Assembly (NCBI GenBank): GCA_037127255.1
Contig: JBANSL010000004.1
Span: forward strand, 29,354,467-29,418,466
Direction of reading: 5' to 3'
DNA length: 64,000 nt
Source of the DNA: Persicaria tinctoria
Lineage: Eukaryota > Streptophyta > Magnoliopsida > Caryophyllales > Polygonaceae
Shown here: positions 63,550 through 64,000 of the stretch, piece after piece
How positions within the stretch are numbered: the first letter of the stretch is position 1
Layout: each line of letters opens with the position of its first letter
The notes under the pieces: generated by a model
The model's input: only the letters and a program-made list of their open reading frames with translations
What the model was told of the DNA's origin: nothing
Databases searched by the model: none
Translations under genes and position numbers: made by a program

Positions 63550-64000
63550 ACGCCCAATTTCAGTTTTTGGTATTGGCAAGCAATAGAACATGGGGGAAGA
63601 AAGTGAGAAAGTGGGGGATAAAGTGAAAACTGTATTTCTTACTTTTGCTCAGAGAATGACAAGTGGCGCAAATTTTTACAAAGAGATTGCTTCTAAAATT
63701 ATAAGTATAAGGGGTGGATTTTAGGGATTAGTTTGGTTTAATGGGGAATTGAAATTCCCAAAAAGTTATTTTATGAGAATTGAATTCTCATGAAGTCTAA
63801 GGGACGGAAATTGTGAAAATATATTTGGTTGATTTTTTTATTTTATTTTAGATGACTAAAAGAGGGAATTAAATTTTTCAAATTGGAAATTTCGCGTGGT
63901 ACCCTTGAAGTATTGAGTTTTTCGCGTGGTATACAAAAGTTTATTCAATTTCGCCGGATACCCCTGAGTTTTAAGGCTATTTCACCTCGTGCCTTTCCCG
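63550..64000. other. intergenic, possible start of another repeat at the window edge
   Basis: 63,895-64,000 has GAAATTTCGCGTGGTACCCTT and GATACCCCTGAGTTTTAAGG, wording like the arms of the 59,440-61,341 element. The rest is AT-rich and empty. Confidence 0.4.

Overview
This is nuclear DNA of a flowering plant, probably a eudicot. The evidence is intron-rich AT-biased sequence, a nuclear group II intron maturase gene, a plant U-box/ARM gene, captured pieces of plant genes (ARF5/MONOPTEROS, EC1, SCAR/WAVE PIR/SRA1, MAPR-type steroid binding), and dense nested transposons. The exact species cannot be read from the sequence. No virus, organelle insertion, CRISPR array or bacterial operon was seen.

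Ordinary genes are few. A mitochondrial group II intron maturase-like (nMAT-type) gene lies at 3.65-6.2 kb on the minus strand, a U-box/ARM E3 ligase at 34.4-35.7 kb on the plus strand, and a multi-pass membrane protein at 37.2-38.2 kb on the minus strand. Nearly everything else is mobile DNA.

Layout. 0.46-1.54 kb: hAT-like non-autonomous element with an 8-bp target duplication. 6.40-7.56 kb: a second hAT-like element with an internal tRNA-like segment. 7.8-13.0 kb: a GGGACGGGAT-rich element whose internal TAA microsatellite was invaded by a non-LTR retrotransposon. That element has an N-terminal zinc finger, a reverse transcriptase, a CCHC knuckle and a restriction-enzyme-like endonuclease, the R2/R4-type architecture, and a 5'-truncated relative sits in the next TAA tract. 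16.5-33.8 kb: a Ty3/gypsy-derived non-autonomous LTR element with one chimeric ORF. Its 5' LTR is split by a 275-bp MITE (10-bp target duplication) and by a 14.6-kb Mutator-like element, MULE-1 (17,254-31,869), with a perfect 9-bp target duplication. 38.5-47.6 kb: two terminal-inverted-repeat elements, X and Y, separated and flanked by three TA microsatellites. Y carries a UTP23 fragment and a 1-kb element with inverted tRNA-like ends. 48.8-58.6 kb: MULE-2, a 9.8-kb relative of MULE-1 in the opposite orientation, also with a perfect 9-bp target duplication. 59.4-61.3 kb: a long-TIR element with a nested 422-bp hAT-like element. 62.6-63.5 kb: a degraded LINE ORF1 with a DUF4283-like region.

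The two MULEs are the main story. Each end has three TTTGCAAAATAGCC-like repeats followed by a TATA-like box, so each element has two inward-facing promoters. The interiors hold captured exons: ARF5 and eIF6 in MULE-1; MAPR, a TOM1-like GAT domain, PIR/SRA1, a sugar/inositol transporter and an intact EC1-like egg-cell peptide ORF in MULE-2. They share perfect hairpins and several minisatellites built on a 14-bp GAGTTG-CA-CAACTC dyad. No transposase was seen in either, so both look non-autonomous (Pack-MULE-like).
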